Origin: Thermomicrobiales bacterium
Lineage (GTDB): Bacteria > Chloroflexota > Chloroflexia > Thermomicrobiales > UBA6265
DNA length: 7,083 nt
Reading direction: 5' to 3'
Assembly (NCBI GenBank): GCA_030447145.1
Contig: JAUJLY010000144.1
Span: forward strand, 1 to 7,083
Shown here: in pieces, positions 5,103 to 7,083 of the stretch
Layout: the number at the start of each line of letters is the position of its first letter
How positions within the stretch are numbered: the first letter of the stretch is position 1
Position numbers and translations under genes: made by a program
Notes under the pieces: model-generated
Databases searched by the model: none
Told to the model about the DNA's origin: nothing
What the model saw: only the letters and a program-made list of their open reading frames with translations

Positions 5103-5875
5103 CAAGCAATTCACCAGGAATCAACGGGAAGTCCGATCGAATCTCAGGACAGGGGTCAGCACTCGACGATCGATACGGCAATCGGTCAGCGGCCTCGCTC
5201 CTCGAACCCGTACCAGGATCACTATCGCGGTTGTCGGAATCATATGAATCTGATGCATCGGCCATCCCCGATATCGTGATTCGCCGGTTGCCAATCTACG
5301 TCCGCACACTGAAGGGACTGACCGATCGCGAGATCGGTTCTGTTTCGTCTGACGAGTTGGCCGAACTGATTGGTGTGACAGCGGCGCAGATTCGCCGGGA
5401 CCTCTCCTATTTCGGGAAGTTCGGCAAGCAGGGCAAGGGCTACGACATCGCCTTCCTCGCGAAGGAGATCGACCGTATCCTCCGGCTGGATCGACAGTGG
5501 CCGGTTGCGCTCTGTGGCATGGGCAAGCTAGGGCATGCCATCGCCAATTATCGCGGATTCAGCCCGTCATCTTTCTCGATTGTTGCCCTGTTTGATCGCC
5601 ATGCGGATCGCTCCGGCGAGCAGGTCAACGATCTCGAGATCCGGCCGATTGATGATCTGGTAGAGACGATGCAGCGCGAGGGGATCAAGATCGGCATCAT
5701 CGCAACGCCCAAGATCCATGCTCAGGAGACCGCCGAGTTGATGGTTGAGGGCGGCGTTGAGGCGATCCTCAACTACGCGCCAGTCATCCTCAAGGTGCCG
5801 GAGCACGTCACGGTTCGGGAGATCGATCCGGTCTCCGCGCTCCAGAGCATGACCTACTACATCGATCGTGACTAG
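5099..5875 (+). CDS. rex: Redox-sensing transcriptional repressor Rex
   Basis: Rex senses the NADH/NAD+ ratio: it binds operators of fermentation and respiration genes and is released by NADH. This 258-residue protein has a winged helix at 57-115 (IPDIVIRRLPIYVRTL, SSDELAELIGVTAAQIRRD, the wing FGKQGKGYD), a Rossmann domain from 135 with VALCGMGKLGHA (G140, G142, G145) and D166 ending strand 2 for NAD(H), the typical NYAPV at 225-229, and the C-terminal swapped helix VREIDPVSALQSMTYYI. Family members are usually near 210-225 residues. The extra length is a Ser/Gly/Asp-rich N-terminal tail (1-55), probably disordered. ATG 5099 is the first available start with GGGAAG 3 bases upstream; a TTG near residue 45 could be an alternative but has no Shine-Dalgarno. 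Its own promoter carries a Rex-like site. The stop TAG is inside the target duplication of the IS, which lies directly after it and left the protein intact. Confidence 0.95.
   Translation: MTSNSPGINGKSDRISGQGSALDDRYGNRSAASLLEPVPGSLSRLSESYESDASAIPDIVIRRLPIYVRTLKGLTDREIGSVSSDELAELIGVTAAQIRRDLSYFGKFGKQGKGYDIAFLAKEIDRILRLDRQWPVALCGMGKLGHAIANYRGFSPSSFSIVALFDRHADRSGEQVNDLEIRPIDDLVETMQREGIKIGIIATPKIHAQETAELMVEGGVEAILNYAPVILKVPEHVTVREIDPVSALQSMTYYIDRD
5872..5875. repeat. Left copy of CTAG target duplication
   Basis: CTAG here and at 6747-6750 flank the insertion sequence. It fits the 4-bp YTAR duplication of IS5-group elements. Because CTAG is palindromic, it cannot be told apart from an extension of the inverted repeats by sequence alone. 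It contains the rex stop codon. Confidence 0.7.
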
Positions 5876-5890
5876 AGCGTGTTATGCACT
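5876..5890 (+). repeat. Left terminal inverted repeat of the IS
   Basis: AGCGTGTTATGCACT. It matches the right end (reverse complement AGGCTGTTATGCACT) except for a CG/GC swap at positions 3-4. Confidence 0.85.
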
Positions 5891-5919
5891 GTGGGGTGGG
5901 GCGTCGTACGCTCTGGTGC

Positions 5920-6750
5920 ATGGATACGCCACCCCGCCCCCGCTACCCTTCCGATGTCATGGATGAGGAGTGGGCCTTCCTGGCCCCCTATCCGACGCTC
6001 ATGCGCGAAGACGCCCCGCAACGCAAGCACCCGTTGCGCGAACTCTTCAACGGGCTGCGCTACATCGCCCGCACGGGGCTGCAATGGCGATTCATGCCCA
6101 CCAACCTGCCGCCATGGCATGCCGTGTACCAGCACACCCGGCGCTGGTTGGATGCGGGCGTGTTCGAGGCCATTATCGCCGACCTGCGCGTGCTGATCCG
6201 CCTCGGCGAGGGCCGCCCCGCCCCGCCCAGTGCCATCACCCTGGACAGCCGCACCCTGCAAAGCACGCCGGAAAGCGGGCCGCGGGCCGGGTGGGACGGC
6301 GCCAAGCGGCGCAAGGGCACCAAGGTCCATCTCGCCGTCGATACGCTGGGGCAACTGCTGGCGGTGCACGTCACCCCCGCCAACGCCCAGGACCGGGCAC
6401 AGGTCGAGGCGCTGGCCGACGCCGTGCAGGCGACGACCGGGGAGACCGTGACCCTGGCCTACGTCGACCAAGGGTATACCGGGGAGGCGCTACGCCAAGC
6501 CGCCGCGGAGTGTGGCATCGCCCTGGCGGTAGTCAAGCTGCCCGACGTCACGCGCGGCTTCGTCCTGTTGCCGCGGCGGTGGGTCGTCGAGCGCGACTTC
6601 GGCTGGTTGAGCCGGTTCCGACGCCTGGCACGGGATCAGGAGCGGTTAGCCACGGTGCTGCAGGGTTTTCATCTGGTGGCCTTTACCATGCTCATGTGGC
6701 AGCAAGCCCTCCCCGTGTTGAGTGTCCTGGAAGTGCATAACAGCCTCTAG
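5920..6750 (+). CDS. IS5-family DDE transposase
   Basis: A 276-residue transposase that cuts and joins the IS ends. The N-terminus RYPSDVMDEEWAFLAPY and RYIARTGLQWRFMPTNLPPWHAVY at 48-70 are typical of the IS5 family insertion domain. The catalytic DDE residues are visible: D109 in ITLDSRTLQSTPESG, D183 in YVDQGYTG, and E224 in VVERDFGWLSRFRRLARDQER, the last with the Y/R-x2-K/R-type signature region. KGTKVHLAVDTLGQLLAVHVT follows the first Asp. The ATG at 5920 is chosen because it gives the usual MDTPPRPRYPSD start; an in-frame ATG at 5884 lies in the left inverted repeat. No clear Shine-Dalgarno is seen, as often in IS genes. The stop TAG (6748-6750) is outside the element, in the duplicated target. 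It appears intact and potentially active. Confidence 0.92.
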   Translation: MDTPPRPRYPSDVMDEEWAFLAPYPTLMREDAPQRKHPLRELFNGLRYIARTGLQWRFMPTNLPPWHAVYQHTRRWLDAGVFEAIIADLRVLIRLGEGRPAPPSAITLDSRTLQSTPESGPRAGWDGAKRRKGTKVHLAVDTLGQLLAVHVTPANAQDRAQVEALADAVQATTGETVTLAYVDQGYTGEALRQAAAECGIALAVVKLPDVTRGFVLLPRRWVVERDFGWLSRFRRLARDQERLATVLQGFHLVAFTMLMWQQALPVLSVLEVHNSL

Positions 6751-7083
6751 CACGCGTATCCACCATGTACAGGTCGCAATTCCTCGTGATGGTGAGGAGG
6801 AGGCGCGCCGGTTCTATGGTGACCTTCTGGGCCTGACGGAGATACCGAAGCCCGGGAACCTGGCCAGGCGGGGCGGTGTCTGGTTCCAAACCCCGAACCT
6901 GCAGCTGCATCTCGGTGTGGATAGCCACTTCGTCCCGGCGAGCAAGGCGCATGTCGCCTATCAGGTTGAGGATCTCGACGCCGTTTGCGGTCGGCTCGAG
7001 GCCGCCGGAATTGCGATCGTCGATGACGAACTGCTCCCCGGCTTTGATCGCTTCTACGTCACCGATCCGTTCGGCAACCGGGT
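6722..7083 (+). CDS. VOC (glyoxalase/bleomycin-resistance fold) protein, 5' end displaced by the IS and 3' end beyond window
   Basis: From 6758 the frame reads IHHVQVAIPRDGEEEARRFYGDLLGL, the start of a vicinal-oxygen-chelate domain. It continues with GGVWFQTPNLQLHLGVDSHF, then KAHVAYQVEDLDAV (His of strand 5) and DRFYVTDPFGNRV at the edge. The expected closing metal ligand Glu would lie just outside. Members include glyoxalases, dioxygenases and fosfomycin-type resistance enzymes; this one cannot be narrowed down. Removing the IS and one CTAG restores a GTG at 5868 followed by TSTRIHHVQ, the usual short N-terminus, overlapping rex by 8 bp. The insertion separates that GTG from the body. The coordinates given start at a GTG inside the IS (6722-6724), the only new in-frame start, which would put SWKCITAS in front. 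It lacks a Shine-Dalgarno, so the gene may be silent. Confidence 0.75.
   Translation, partial: MSWKCITASSTRIHHVQVAIPRDGEEEARRFYGDLLGLTEIPKPGNLARRGGVWFQTPNLQLHLGVDSHFVPASKAHVAYQVEDLDAVCGRLEAAGIAIVDDELLPGFDRFYVTDPFGNR
6732..6746 (-). repeat. Right terminal inverted repeat of the IS
   Basis: AGTGCATAACAGCCT on the plus strand, the partner of the left end. It also encodes the last residues of the transposase. Confidence 0.85.
6747..6750. repeat. Right copy of CTAG target duplication
   Basis: Second copy of CTAG. It supplies the TAG stop of the transposase and is contiguous with the original VOC reading frame (AGC ACG CGT ATC). Confidence 0.7.

Larger units (their letters stand above)
5876..6746 (+). 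mobile_element. Complete 871-bp IS5-family insertion sequence
   Basis: A full element with one transposase gene, 15-bp terminal inverted repeats matching at 13 of 15 positions, and flanking CTAG. It inserted exactly at the rex stop codon, where rex and the following VOC gene overlapped. Its GC content is visibly higher than that of the flanking genes. The near-perfect ends, intact duplication and uninterrupted transposase suggest a recent insertion. Confidence 0.9.

Noticed and set aside
5872..6471. 199-residue minus-strand and 256-residue plus-strand ORFs inside the IS
   Set aside because: Long shadow ORFs are expected in GC-rich DNA opposite or out of frame with the transposase; only the 5920-6750 frame has the DDE residues.
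1..7083. CRISPR array, tRNA or rRNA genes
   Set aside because: No regularly spaced repeats, cloverleaf with a conserved T-loop sequence, or rRNA-like stretch was found on reading both strands.

Overview
The window looks like chromosomal DNA of a moderately GC-rich bacterium, most likely a member of the Chloroflexota near class Thermomicrobia. This is inferred from three things: a Rex repressor with GTG/TTG-rich small neighbours, DinB-like and VOC proteins of the kind common there, and a small exported protein with Thr-Pro/Ser-Pro segments (ATPVASP, GASP) that I associate with that group. No rRNA, tRNA or other phylogenetic marker is present, so the placement is tentative.

Left part (1-1800). 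A minus-strand gene running off the left edge encodes an exported staphylococcal-nuclease-type enzyme with two excalibur-like modules joined by a Pro/Gln/Glu linker. After about 445 bp of non-coding DNA there is a plus-strand gene for a tiny exported protein. It ends at a 15-bp perfect hairpin shared with the convergent gene beyond it.

Accessory-looking middle (1799-3250). A two-gene minus-strand operon encodes a SWIM plus DnaJ-type zinc-finger protein and a small acidic protein. It has a good sigma-70-like promoter (TTGCAT-17-TAGAAT) and is divergent from a 76-residue MerR/excisionase-type HTH gene. This may be a small self-regulated module. It is followed by a strong terminator hairpin facing the minus direction and about 300 bp of inverted repeats without a convincing gene.

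Right part (3256-7083). All genes are on the plus strand: an N-terminally truncated DinB-like ORF, a second DinB-like protein, a SnoaL/NTF2-like protein, the redox repressor Rex, an IS5-family insertion sequence, and a VOC (glyoxalase-fold) gene running off the right edge. The rex promoter has a perfect TATAAT with an imperfect Rex-type operator next to it, suggesting NADH/NAD+-responsive autoregulation.

The clearest event is the insertion of an 871-bp IS at CTAG. That site was both the rex stop codon and codons 2-3 of the VOC gene, which overlapped rex by 8 bp. Rex was left intact, while the VOC gene lost its GTG start. The transposase reads out of the element and takes its stop codon from the duplicated target. 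I found no CRISPR array, tRNA, rRNA or recognisable defence system. The features best worth following up are the IS junction, the SWIM/HTH module and the structured stretch after it.
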